This document shows positions 51,550 through 63,750 of a stretch of 64,000 nt of DNA, piece after piece. The position numbers and the translations under genes were made by a program. The notes beneath the pieces were generated by a model. That model saw nothing but the letters and a program-made list of their open reading frames with translations. It searched no databases and was not told the DNA's origin. The stretch spans positions 53,098,501-53,162,500 of the forward strand of contig CM068587.1 in the NCBI GenBank assembly GCA_035048485.1. Reading direction: 5' to 3'. Numbering within the stretch: position 1 is the stretch's first letter; every line of letters starts with the position of its first letter. Source of the DNA: Pteria penguin. Lineage: Eukaryota > Mollusca > Bivalvia > Pterioida > Pteriidae.

Positions 51550-51990
51550 CAAATGATCGGAATCGGTCTCAGTCCAGACTATCATTTAAAACTCTGGATA
51601 ACGAGCTATCATATTGTGTAATAAGAGTCTCGTAACGACTAAAGAAATTCCTAAGTGACGTTGTTAGTCTAGTATATATATTACCCTGGTTGAGTATCTT
51701 ATCTGGAAGTCGCCTAGCCCTCAGAACAAAGTCATTGTAATTTGACCATGCTCTGGAATAACGTATTAATTGAGATATGAATACGCCGTATGCGGGCGAT
51801 GATTGAATATTGCTACTTATGAAAGGAAAGATCGTGATAGCGAAATTGAAATCGTCGTTTGTCATAGACTGAGGTGTTCAATTGACCATCAATTTCGAAA
51901 CACAACATAATATTTAAATAAGAAGTCGAATTATTACTGTCTGCGGTTTCTTTGACCTTCGGTTCACTTGGATATATGATGCTAAGGTAA
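51550..51990 (-). pseudogene. Reverse transcriptase C-terminal fragment, second subfamily (unit B)
   Basis: Counterpart of 26225-26800, with IFPFISSNIQSSPAYGVF and the same C-terminus ending near 51569. A frame break lies before the block that is open in unit A. Confidence 0.6.
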
Positions 51991-53130
51991 TCAGCGAAGC
52001 GTGGTGTTTGGTTTTCTTCTGTTTGATTTTCATACTACATGTATATGATAGATGATACGGATATGGTATATAATGTACATTGATAATATGTTGCCTGATG
52101 AGTGTACAGTTCAAAATGGAGGATTTATCAATGTTGAATACGATCGTATTTAGCGCACTTAATAGAAAAAATATCACACGATAGGACGTAGGCTTAAAAG
52201 TTGGTCAGAATTACTATCATATACATATCAATGGCGAAAGAAAAAAAAAAAAAATAAAACTGAAATATTTCATGTAATGATGTAGGTGATTTTCTCAAAA
52301 AATGAAATACGAATAATGGGATACATTGAAGATATTTATATTTATCTATTGTACATGTAAAGATAAATGATAAAAAGATTCCAAAAAGTATTCCAAAGTC
52401 ATAAAACATTGGGCATATGATGCTAGCAAAAAGGGAAAAACCATCAGTTTAAGACCATTCTCGAACTGCAAAAAGGGAGTGACAACAGGTGCCCAGAGAA
52501 AGTAAGCAAATGTTACTTTCTAGCAACAACCGTTAGAAGTATAAATCATCGAATCAGTTAAATACTAAGCATAGAATAAATCAAATTGTAAATGGTCAAA
52601 ATGGTTTTAAGTATAGAATATCTTTCCATAGTTATATGTCATTTAATTAATAGGAGCCTCGGATTGAAAACGTAACTTCCTCTGTGATGTACATAATCTG
52701 CCACTTAATATCCCTGGGTGAGCAGATAAAGTGAGTGTCTTTGAAATGAGAAAAAGTTATATTAATTTGATTAGTCCAGTCAAATTACGGGAAATAATCG
52801 CCCAACTTCAAAAAAATCGCAATACAACTTTCGTTTTTTGTTTCGAGAACCTGATTATGGTATTGAGCAAATAAAAAATGTTTACCACAATCAACCCCGA
52901 GGAAAGTGCTTACATTTGGGATAAAAATTGTCATTTTATTGAAAACTCGTTGAAAAATGGAAAATTTTATTATGAGTTATATGCAAGATAAGAACTATAG
53001 TTGCAAGAAGTCCATATTCAAAGTTAATTAATATTTAATGTATTAATTGATTTCTGTTAATGTCGCAATGCAAATTGCAAACATATTAGATTTTCTATGA
53101 ACAAGACTGAACGAACTGCAATACAAAGTT
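51991..53130. other. No gene recognised
   Basis: Counterpart of 26801-28180 with a much shorter A-rich tract. Confidence 0.5.
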
Positions 53131-53202
53131 AATTTTTACTGAAAAGAATGTCGATCCTTACGGCATATGAGAATATTTGCTTTATAGCAAACCATCAAGC
53201 TA

Positions 53203-56200
53203 TTATATATTTTGAACCTCGTCAGGTTGTGTATCAGAATTTTCGCAATTAATTCCGTGACACTCTCCACATGCAGCACAATAGAAAAGTCCATGCTTCT
53301 TACACGTGCATCTCCTGGTATCACAATCCTTTTTGCAGCTGTACCGCACTACTGACAAAAGATCGCTTGGAGCAGCGAAAGAATTTACTGCCAACCTCTT
53401 TCCAGCCATAATCTAAAGGGTTTTGCTCGTTGCCAATCTATTGCTGAACTTGATGATATGTTTGTAGGCTGTGGAAATAGTTTGCTGCTGAAGTGGGTGG
53501 AAGTTCATGTACTTGAACGGAAGTATTGCATGACACACGTCGAAAACTCTAGATGTAGTATTGCAACCAGTGATTGCATGGATTAATGGTAAATACCGAG
53601 CGATTTGACGAGGAAGAAGCAGTGACGTCTTCCGTACATCCCAGACTTTTTTATCTTTGGATTGGAGATCCTAAAAGAAGAACACATCATTGAAACAGAT
53701 CAGATCAATGTGATGGATAAGTAGAACTAATAAGTCAGTGTCCTCTCCAATAACCGCAACAGGGCTGTTTAATGATATATTATTTGCTGTTTGAGCTATT
53801 AAGGTATCTGCGTCTTCTTTATCATATAAAACATTGCAGCTTTCTTTATTTAAGTTCTGTTATATAAGTCCTATAGCTAGAAGTGTAATGAAGTGTGTCT
53901 AGACGTGTTTCTTGTTGTCAGTGTTTGCAAGGATGATCTCTTTCTTTGAGTTGAAAGTGGTGATGTTTGAAAGGGTTACCTTTCGTCCAACAAACACCTT
54001 TGACCTTCGAATATGAGTTATGTCCTTTGTAGAAGGGCCATCTGGATAACCATCGAATACTATAGTAGTTCGTCAAAATTTTGCAAGTAAATCATTTGTG
54101 TATCTATTTACAATTGTCTCAAATGATACTTTCTGCTCCCAAGAGAGCTTGTGAATGAGGGAACCGCCATCAAGCACGTATTCTGTGTCAGGATGGATCT
54201 AAACAACATAGCAGTCTCCTATGGACCAAAGGGCATTTGCCGGTGTAGATTTTTGCGCTTCGCGTGCTAGGCCAGATGAATCAAAAAGCGACGAGGGATA
54301 ACTTGTCAATTCGTATGAGAAAAGGACCGAAACATCTGGTTACATCACTCTGGCAGCAGTTATCAATCTTTGAAATAATAGTTGAGGATCCACGTAAATT
54401 TTGTCATCGTCCACTTTAATCGAAGTCCTTGTGCTCAGAGTAATGGCTTGTTTAGACTTCTTAAACGATTAACCGGATACTGATTGACCGCATAATGAAT
54501 TAATGATTTCCATCCCGATATCTTTGCATCTGTCATTATTGACATTTTTTCGGCCATCATCCCAGTTTCCATAGATCTCAGCTGTTCATCTCCATCAAAG
54601 GGGTTTCTATCAATGATGTGCCATAGAATTTTAAAGGCATGACTGGTGTCACGTAATTGTCGGGTTTTGCCAGCTTCCTTATGCTGCTCACTGGAATGGT
54701 AGTGAGATCTAATATCCTAGAGGACTTCATTATTGGCTACATCTGCTAACGTTACTTCGCCGGTCAATAAGCAACTGTACAAACAACACACCTCCTCTAA
54801 TGCTGGAACAAGTGGGCACTGAACTAACTCCTCATGATGATCCCGCAAGTCAACATCTCGGGTGTATGTACCGGTTGTGGAAGATATTGGGTTCAATATA
54901 GCGACACTTGAATCAGCATTTTGATTCTCACCAATATCAATATTGAGTTCATCAATTTCATTTGGATTGCCGTTAATTGATTTTGACTGAAAGAACTCAA
55001 AATTTATGGAATATGCTTTTGCAAGGAGAATAGCATTAATGATGAGGCAACAAGGTGGTGTCCTCTGATAGTCCGTGAAACAGCTTTTCCAGAAACCATG
55101 TGTAATACAGTATTAGGAGCATACACTGTTTCTAAAACCTCCTGTAGTCCAGATCCACTCATCAAATGTCCTATTGCTCCGAGAAAACGCATCTCTAGAT
55201 GAAACCCTCCTAAACGGAGAACAATATTCTTCAGAACGCTTCCTTCAACTTCGTTTGATATGATCTGGTGTGCTTTTCAGTGGAGTGGCTGATCAAATGT
55301 AATGATGGGTGTCTTCTTATACTTAGAGGTCTCCCTACAAAATGCAATATAGAAAACACGCAAGACATGTCGCTTGGAGGAAGATCAATCATAGGAAAGA
55401 AAACAGTTGATGACTTTCCTTGGTGCTCACCTCCTCGATACATTTGCATAAATCCAGACCAAGAATACGAAGACTGCGAATAGGCCAGATTATATTGCAT
55501 AGTAAATCCAAAACTCATCGGCCATATCCAGTTGCCTAAGCTGTTTGAATTGTTCGTTGTTTAACTGCGATGGCCGCCTATAATACAATATTTCAATCAA
55601 CTCAAGTGCAAGAATAGACTGTTTTGAAACTTCAACACGTGGTATATTCCTGTCACACTTCGAGCCTGGAGTAAGTCCCGCAATTATACCCATTACATGG
55701 AATGTTCCATGTTCATCGATTGTACACGAGTTATGATCTACGTTATCGACTACAAATTGAATGCTTGTACTATCGTTGACCTCCAAATTATGTTTTCCCT
55801 GTTCGACAGCCGCACATGACCGATAGCATTTGATCTCAGAATAAGATGAAGAAAAGTCCATACTATTTAGAGTGTCTATCAGGAACTTAGACGCAAACTG
55901 TTGATGTAACTATATACCGAGACTGACTTGAAGTGTGCAATAAGAGCTCTTGGTCGATCTGTCTGTATGATTGCCTGTCCTATAGAAGCTATCTTCAACC
56001 CATTGTCGCAATTTGGTGGGAAAATATTTGATAGTAGCAGTTTTAATGATTCTGGGAGAAAGGAAGTCTGCTGTGAGACTGATTTTCTTTCTGATGGTGC
56101 TGGGTATGTTGTCTTTAAACTTGTAATGCTTTTGATGTCACTTTGTATTAGACGCGAAGCTGCTTTGATAATGGAGTCCTTGTCGTTAGAGCTTTTTGGG

Positions 56201-56956
56201 CGTTTGAAAAATTCTATAGGATGGACCTAGCTGTGTAACAAAATGTAACAACATTAGGAACACCATTGATTTCAGTGATTATGATATGGGTCATCAGAGA
56301 ACTCTGACTTTGTTTTCGTTAAATCCAAAATTGTGTTCTGTTCATTGTCGTTATTTTCAAGGTATGACGCTGTCTTCAATAAGGCTTCTTCTTGTGATTG
56401 ACTCGGTCTTCCCGATGTCCGTTCTTCTTTCATAGGAACTGGAGAGTAACTGCTTGGTATATGTTTTCCTGTTCGGAATTTTACGCTACAGGACTGATGA
56501 TATAGTGCATCTGCTGCATGTAGATCGTTTACAAATGATATTCGTCCCTTTACTATATGCCCCAAGTCATCGTTCCTAAATTCACACATTTCTAAAACCT
56601 TCTCGTGGAAGTCCATAGTAAGCACAAGGTGCACATCTAATCCTCGTTTCCTCTTTATATACTTTGCTGAAAATCCACAGAAAAGAAAAATGTTCCTGAA
56701 AATTGAATGTTTCTGATGATCGCAGGGTCTTTTTCGAATCATCGTTCAGTCTGTTTCCCTTTTTTCTGTCACTTTCAATGTATTTTTTAATTGTGAACCT
56801 CTGTCTGCATGTCCTATGAACTGTGTCTCCAACAGATGTAATGAGATTTTGCCCTCTCTTCTCACAAACCAGATTAATAGTCTGGCATCCCCGCTTTGTC
56901 GAGGTACTGGTGTTTTCACTGACTGCTTTTTCTTTACAAATTATACAAACATCCAT
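53203..56956 (-). pseudogene. Academ-like transposase with its N-terminus, frame-broken (copy 3)
   Basis: This is the only copy that continues past the unit joint. The likely start is the ATG at 56956, opening MDVCIICKEKAV, with paired cysteines and then SVGDTVHRTCRQRF. After a frameshift near 56690 it continues with SIFRNIFLFCGFSAKYIKRK, then VNDLHAADALYHQSC (a conserved Cys/His block) and LLKTASYLENNDNEQ to about 56280. A small gap breaks the frame, then EINGVPNVVTF leads into the shared part. Further blocks: DNVDHN in 55861-55490, IGHLMSGSGLQE in 55192-55004, XPG-like VFDGY near 54050, and a cysteine-rich C-terminus at 53409-53203. A deletion of about 205 bp near 53537 removes the block before GCNTTSR. 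Not functional. Confidence 0.7.
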
Positions 56957-57043
56957 AGTGGCTACGATGAGGGTGGCTAAAAAAAATGGTAGGTTTGGTG
57001 AAGTGTTTCGTGGTAAAAATATATACAAATTATATCTTAGCAA

Positions 57044-58299
57044 GATAATGAGGGATCATAGTTATCTAAATTCCAAATAATTTGACTTGACTGCTCACAC
57101 GATGAGTAGTTAGGCAAACCTCAAACCAAAGACATCAAAGGAAAAGAGAAAGAATTTATAATTTCAGTAAAATTTCAGTAAATTATATTTACAAACATTT
57201 AAAATTTGTAATGACAAATATCAAAAGAAATAAGCACAATACCTTAAAACCAAAATTTTTATACACACTCAAAAGGAAGTTATGGTACAATCTTGAATGC
57301 CTGTTCCAATAAATGACAAAATCAACACAACCTTTAGATTATATAATGCTCAGAAATATATTTTTAAAACTTGAGAAAGGTAATACCACAAACTAATACC
57401 TAATACTACAATTTCAATAATATATATAATATTATATATATAACCGAAAATCCGCACTTAGCGGCACCTCGTCTAAACGCTCACTTAGAGGCACCTGATT
57501 TTGTATATATATATATATACAATGCGGCAAAATGGGGAGAATTGGAAATGATTAAATAACACTGATATAATTGAATTTATATAATTCATTTATTTAATCA
57601 TTATAGATATAAAACACACTCTACCACATTTGTGTTCCGTAAACTTTCTTTCTGGGTTTGTTGTGTTTTTCCAATGTAAATAATTTTATCATATTTCTTA
57701 CAATGTAACCATAAATTGAATTTCTGTGACCTCTTGTCACATCTCCCACAATATTATTTTATCTATATTACCACTGGTATCTGAAATAACAATCAAGTCC
57801 CATGTCTTACATTTGCATGAGGCCTCCAGGTTTCTCATAGAGATCTGTCTGTTTTCTTGTGTACTAACGTGTTGCATAAGTATTTGCCCAATCTAAACGC
57901 GAGAAAAGGAGTTTCCGGGAACATTTCCCGCATTCAGTTCGATTTATATAACGTGTTCTTATGTTTATGCAGAATAGCCCTAAAGTCTGCTAATAATTTA
58001 AGACTGATCTGTAACTTAAATAGTCTTATTCTTTCTCACATATCCTCCTAAATCAAATTCCAAGTCCTTACGCCAATTATTTCTTAGTATGGGCCGGATG
58101 CCAAGGGTCATGTCTTAAATATACCTGTTATAAGGTGGGTTCGTAAACCGATTTACCACACCAATTGAGTACAGTTTTTTGCACAACTGACCTAAGTCAG
58201 TATCGCATTAGTTGTTTAATCAATGTTTTTTTTGTAATGTCTTTTCATGTATTTTATTTGTTACCATGTTTTGTTGTACATCTCCATGGTGACTTCTCT
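57044..58299. other. Right flank, no gene recognised
   Basis: AT-rich sequence with no counterpart in the tandem units. A short pair of CGCTCACTTAGAGGCACCT-like words lies at 57450-57492. A CATCTCCATGGTGACTTCT word at about 58280-58300 also occurs at 4186-4204 and, in part, at 20928-20940. The small ORF at 57857-58051 has no recognisable feature. Confidence 0.5.
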
Positions 58300-58727
58300 C
58301 CTACAGATTACTCAGATGTCTATACTCTAATATAGCAATGATATCTAAAAATTCAGCTTGCTTCTTATCCCAAGCAAGAGTGATTTTGATGTTGTCATGG
58401 ATACTGTTCACATATTCCGTAAATTTCAAAAGTGAGTTGATAACATTGTGTAAAAGTATCTTTTGTAGAAGAAAAGATTTTTTTTAATTCAATGGGCATA
58501 GAAGTGTACGCGGTGTTCAGCCCAAGCCTAGATCCCATCGTTATGCCGTCTTTTTGCCTATAATAACAGTCCCCCAAACTGAATCCGTTGAAGTCCAGAA
58601 CAGTTTCAATCATCTCTACCATTTCGTGCTTTTCTTCAGAGGCATCGTGGTATGCTTGCAGTTGGTCTTGGAAATAGTCCCGTGCAGGCATACCAGGATG
58701 CCTTGAAAAATAAAATAAAATCTTCAT
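58300..58727 (-). pseudogene. Penelope-like reverse transcriptase fragment, distinct family
   Basis: Read from 58727 down, the frame gives MVEMIETVLDFNGFSLGDCY, then YYRQKDGITMGSRLG, an RT palm motif of the Penelope type. Near 58440-58320, in another frame, KFTEYVNSIHDNIKITLAWD and then AEFLDIIAI form the block that follows the catalytic box. The catalytic YxDD itself is missing or destroyed. It differs clearly from the GIPMGTNCAP type elsewhere in the window. Confidence 0.6.
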
Positions 58728-58748
58728 TTATTAATATTCTACATATTA

Positions 58749-58892
58749 GAAAACAGAAGACATCTGACTAAGCTGTATGACACAAATCACCAAGGACATG
58801 CACATAAAACTTGATAATAGTAAAATATACACTGCAAAAGGACATTACAAAAATATTCGTAGTGCTGCGGCTACGATACCGACTTAGGACGA
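58749..58892. repeat. Short dispersed repeat (right-flank copy)
   Basis: It matches 8900-9050 and 34850-35005 with more divergence than those two have from each other, so it is an older copy. Confidence 0.6.
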
Positions 58893-60440
58893 GTCCATAT
58901 TCTTTCGCTCTGATGAGGCAGCAAGTGTTTGGTCACGTAACATCCACTGCAACTATTGGAAAATGCAGTGCAATTGCCCTGCTAACTTGTATATAAGGGA
59001 AATACAGTCGATATATAAATATTCATGTATATATATATGATTTATGTAATTCATACTTCCCTTCTGGACTTCTTATCATTTCATATATCATATATCCACT
59101 TTAATGTTATTTAACAACCCCCCTCCCGCCTCCCTCTCTCTTTTGGAAAGGGAAGCTGTGGCTCTAAATCTTACCGTACAAAGCTGATTTTTATTAGATT
59201 CTAAAGTTCAAGAATATTAAGCTTAAGAAGGGACGCTCACTTCTCCTGTATTTTGTGTTTTAATTCTAATTTCCTGGGGCCGTCGTGGTTTGTTGTTTTG
59301 AGTGCAACAGTGACCTTCATAATACACACCACCTACTTTGGCACTTATATACAACCTAAAGCGTTGTAGGTATTGGTAGTTTAATAGACTAATTCCGAGT
59401 TTTTCATTACGCTCCGAAACTCTTCAATATTACCATCAAAAGTACGAGACTACGGACAAATATTGATGTTTCAATTATAGAATTTTAATTATGACAAATC
59501 GAAGTGCAAATTTCTTTTGTAGTATAGGATAGATATTACTGTTTTCCCTTTGGTGTGTTCCATTGTAATCAATTTGAATTATCTAATTCTAAGTAATATT
59601 GTTCAAATCTCGTGCCTACGAACAAACAATTCTACTTGAATTTAAGATTTTAGAATGAAAGAAACGAAACTCGGAAACGGCCTATTGGAACGCTTTGTCA
59701 CTATATCAGTTTGAAATATAATGACAAACAATCACTGCAGTATTTCACAGTAGCGATATACAGTGTACCATTTGGTTATATTTGAACTGCGGTACCAATG
59801 TAGGATGGTCGATTTGAATGATAAAACTCACATTGGAAAAAGAAATAAGGTAAACCATAGAAAGAAAAAAATTAAAATGAAATTTCCTCTACAGTAAGCA
59901 TTTAATCATAAAAGATTCCTTATCATGTCTGTCTTCTCCACAACGGTAGGATTTGAAGACGTTAACAAAATATATACAAAGAAACGATATATGAAATATT
60001 CCTTCCCACCATGTCTAGAACCATTGAAAGATGAGCTTTCAATACGCATATATCAACACATTATGCAAGAATAAAAGCTACGTTACTCGCATGTCTGATT
60101 TTCATAAAGCTTCTGAAAAGAAAAAATATATGTAAATATATATATAAGTCCGCAAAATACTTTAGATTTCGTATGATTATTACCTCAGCTTTACATTAAA
60201 TGCTATGGACTGGTTTCGAGATTAAAATTGCAGAACATTATGTTTATGACATCTATGCCAATTAACAACAAGATAGGATCGACTGAATGAAGTATGTTAT
60301 TTATTCCAAAGATGAATAACGTTATCATTAAGCAAACGATGAAACCATGAAAAACACGTACAGTGCATAACAACTACAAAAAAGGTGGGTGGCGTACCCA
60401 AAACTGCGTTAAACAAAGATATTATTATCAATTTTAATTT
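58893..60440. other. No gene recognised
   Basis: AT-rich. A stretch at 59228-59330 (GGGACGCTCACTTCTCCTG) looks like a decayed plus-strand RT element tail. Nothing else stands out. Confidence 0.5.
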
Positions 60441-60444
60441 AAAT

Positions 60445-60700
60445 GAAAGTAAAATACGAAAGTAACTGGTGTCACATGACTATGGCACTAACAACAATGT
60501 ACCACAGTGAACATTCACGGACCCCTAAAATTCAGGGGTGACACCAGGTGCCCGGGAGGAGTGAGCGTATTCTGTTTGGCTAGCCAAGCCCGCGGTGAAT
60601 GCCCTTACATACATACGAAACAAATATAATTCAGCACTGCATTTATACATAAATGTGAACAAACACTGTGTAGAAAGTGTCACAGCCACATAAGACCAGG
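60445..60700 (-). mobile_element. RT element 3'-tail fragment (right flank)
   Basis: Reverse complement of 24045-24272: the TTACTTTCG, GTCATGTGAC, CTCCCGGG and GGCTAGCC blocks appear in the same relative order. It abuts a copy of the 1.6 kb dispersed repeat. Confidence 0.6.
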
Positions 60701-62340
60701 AAATGATAGGTTATGGGTTTACATGCACAAAATACACTTCCTATCCTTAATGCTGATAAAAGACTTGCGAAGGGTATTCGATCAGTTGATTGTTTTGTGG
60801 ACGAAAACTCCCGTCTACGAATCTCTGGAATTATAAGTCAACGACAAAAATTCAAATATTTACAATTTTGATTTCCACAGTTTAGAACTTGAGTGTTGCT
60901 GAAGACACTTTTCCTAGGACTTCTATACCCATTTACAAATATAGATCTGAGATCACATTTAACCATAATACAGCAGTTTCTTATTACTGGAGATAATTTT
61001 CGAAAATGGTAGTATGCTATTTTTATTATGCTAGTTTTTGAATATGCTATTACACTAATTCGGCCTTGTTGCTAGAAAATGGAATAACTTTACTGTGTAT
61101 AAAGCCGCATTACTTAAATTAAAAACAATCTTTCATCAGTATATGAATATACAAATTCATTTATTTGATATAAACTGAGAAGAAAAAAAAAAGATCCAAC
61201 GAATTCCGGGCAAACATGCAAAGCAATTTTCAATAGATATAGATTTACAGATTATGCTGTTGTATTGAAATCATAGGTAAAATAATTAATTTCCAAACCA
61301 TGCCATTCAGTACCTTTTATCAATTAAATAAACAGATGGGTTTCAAAAACTAATTTTTGTTTTGTTTTATTTTTGTTTTTTTTTTTTTCGGGGGGGGGGG
61401 GGGGGTTGTTGTTTGTTGATTTTTTTTTTTTTTGGTTATTTATTTATTTATTTTTTTATATTTTTGAATTACAAGATCCCTATTGTACAGAACAAAATTT
61501 AGTAAGCTGTAGTCATATATGTAGATTAATGATGAGTTTTTAAAAGCAAAATGTACTTCATTAGCGAAAAACATGACGCTGGATTTCCATGTGTTTTATG
61601 TTACGTTATGATCGGAAAGTCATATATTCCACATTAATAGTACACTGGCATCACTAAACAGTCAAGCAGTAAAAGGAAGGAATTTTTGAATTAATGTCAG
61701 CATAAAATTCTACAAATATCAGGGAAATTTTAGTTAAAATATGAATGATTTCGGAATTTGTAGAATCTAATAAAAACAGTTATTTTAACATTAATTATCT
61801 TTTTATACTGGATGTTTCGTGCTGGCATACATACATACATACATATATACATGCACACATACACAAATACACACATACATACATACTTACACACATACAT
61901 ACATACATACATACATATATACATACATACAAACATACACACATACATACATACATAGATACATACATACATACATATATACATACACACATACATACAT
62001 ACATACATACATACAAAGATAGACAGGCACACAGACGCCCAAGCACGTATATATATAGTGTTAATTTACAGTCACCCAGAAAAGACATTTGACGATAAAA
62101 TATATTTTCTCTGACAGTAAATATTTGTTGCTCGTTTTAAGTTAAGATTTGTTCACCCATGATTGAACCCAAAGGAGACATATTTCACCCTGAGAACGCA
62201 AGTATTATTTGTCGCTTACTATTGTTTATCGTAAATAAGGCTATTCACCAATGAATACAGTCATGTGTTTGTTCCTGTGATAAGCACGTAAAGCTATTCA
62301 CAACTAAATATAGCCATGTGTTAATTTTTTTTTATCTTAG
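60690..62340. repeat. Dispersed 1.6 kb repeat, diverged copy outside the array
   Basis: It matches 5700-7230 block by block in the same orientation, including the TACA array (61826-62014), the poly-G/T patch near 61380-61430 and the end near TAGTACGTCAG. It lacks the second TACA array. It shows that unit A's 4815-6245 region is at least partly old sequence. Confidence 0.7.
61826..62014. repeat. (TACA)n microsatellite (right flank)
   Basis: TACA/CACA tetranucleotide array; the overlapping ORFs on both strands are artefacts. Confidence 0.95.
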
Positions 62341-62349
62341 TACGTCAGG

Positions 62350-62790
62350 ACCCAGCTGCACAATGCGTTGTTAAATTAATTTGTAGTTAGCTGTTAATTA
62401 TTAGTTAAAATTTTAACTTGAAGTTACCTAACTACATGGTTAGAATTTGTCACTTGCACAATCGTGTAGTTAGCTAACTATAGGTTAACTCGAGGTTAAA
62501 ATTTTAACTAGTAGTTAACTCAGAGTTCGGCAAGTTTACCCATAATGCATTCAATATCCGTTATTTTCCCGTATTTTTATTTATACATAATTTGTGCAAT
62601 AAAATGAAAGATCCCAAGACCCCGTTTCATCAAAGAGCCTAAGCCTGGTCCTAAGCTTTCGGACTAAGTCAAATTTGTGGACTAACTTGCGTTTCATCAA
62701 AGGGCATAAGTTAATCTTAGGCCTAAATTTTAGCCTAAAATTTACGTCTGCTTTGAGACAGCCTTAACTTTTAGACTAAGAGGAAGACTA
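62350..62790. repeat. Palindrome-rich MITE-like repeats
   Basis: The first part (62350-62530) has two blocks that start GCACAAT and end GTTAAAATTTTAACT. The second part (62625-62790) repeats GTTTCATCAAAG after 67 bp, with CTAAG/CTTAG words in both orientations. Both look like short non-autonomous elements; no target duplications were found. Confidence 0.4.
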
Positions 62791-63370
62791 AATATGCCTG
62801 CCATAATCGTACATGAATTTCAAAGAAGTCAAATAAGACGCAAACATTTCCTTCGGAATAGTAAAAAGTGTGTCCTGCCTGAATTCAAGTGCGCCAAAGG
62901 CTCCTTTTTCGAATAATTTCGATAACTTTTGTAGAAGTAAGAACACATGTATACACCGATTTTGAACCGTCCTATATTATCACATCTGTAAACTTGTGTA
63001 AAATATGCAGTATACGTCATGCACACGTCATGAATCAGTCACAAGTCTAAGGCTCAAAACTTGACAGATATGACGTCATAATTTTTTCTCCGCTATCTAT
63101 ATATACATTGTGGGTATTCATAAAAAATCTAATAATCTAAAAAAAAAAATATGACGAGTGGAAATGAGGTATAAGGTAGATCTACTTTAAATTTTGATTA
63201 ATTTTGATTAAATCACATTTTTCCGATTTTCTTCATCAAATAACAAAATTAGATTACGAAAACATTTGGCAGTAGATCTATCTATCAGTAACATTGTAAA
63301 AAAAATCCCTAATATTTATTGAAAATACTACGGCATATATTTTTGAAATGAGGAGAAAAAAATATGTCAA
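62791..63370. other. No gene recognised
   Basis: Very AT-rich; the ORF at 62829-63026 has no recognisable feature. Confidence 0.5.
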
Positions 63371-63600
63371 ATATACATTTATGTGTTGTATAGGAAATGA
63401 AGAATTAAACCATTTCCTATTATTCATTTGTCATTATCCTAAGGCCTTATTATTTCCAATGAGAAGCAATTTGTCAAAATTAGAAAAAATGTAAACTTAA
63501 AACTTGTGATAAATAAAGTCCAAAGTTTTATAGCAATTCTTTTAAAATATTTACAAAATTGCTCATGAAAGTTTCGGAACATAATTCTGATGACCACAAC
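63370..63600 (+). pseudogene. Probable LINE remnant (C-terminal end of an RT protein)
   Basis: In one frame the sequence near 63375-63500 reads TFMCCIGNEELNHFLLFICH, then YPKALLFPMRSNL. This resembles the cysteine/histidine block with E-HFLL-C that closes many LINE-encoded proteins. After a stop, KLVINKVQSFIAILLKYL continues the typical ending. Very short and decayed; the plus strand is favoured over the minus-strand 89-codon ORF here. Confidence 0.4.
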
Positions 63601-63750
63601 TATTTGGCGCTCAACATTGAGCTTATTCTTTTGGAAATATTTCAAATTTATAAGTTGAAAAGTCAGTTCAACAGTGTCCTTATGGTAAAAATGAAAATTT
63701 GACGACAAATTTGCCGTATAAATGAAAAAATAAATAAATAAATAAAGATC

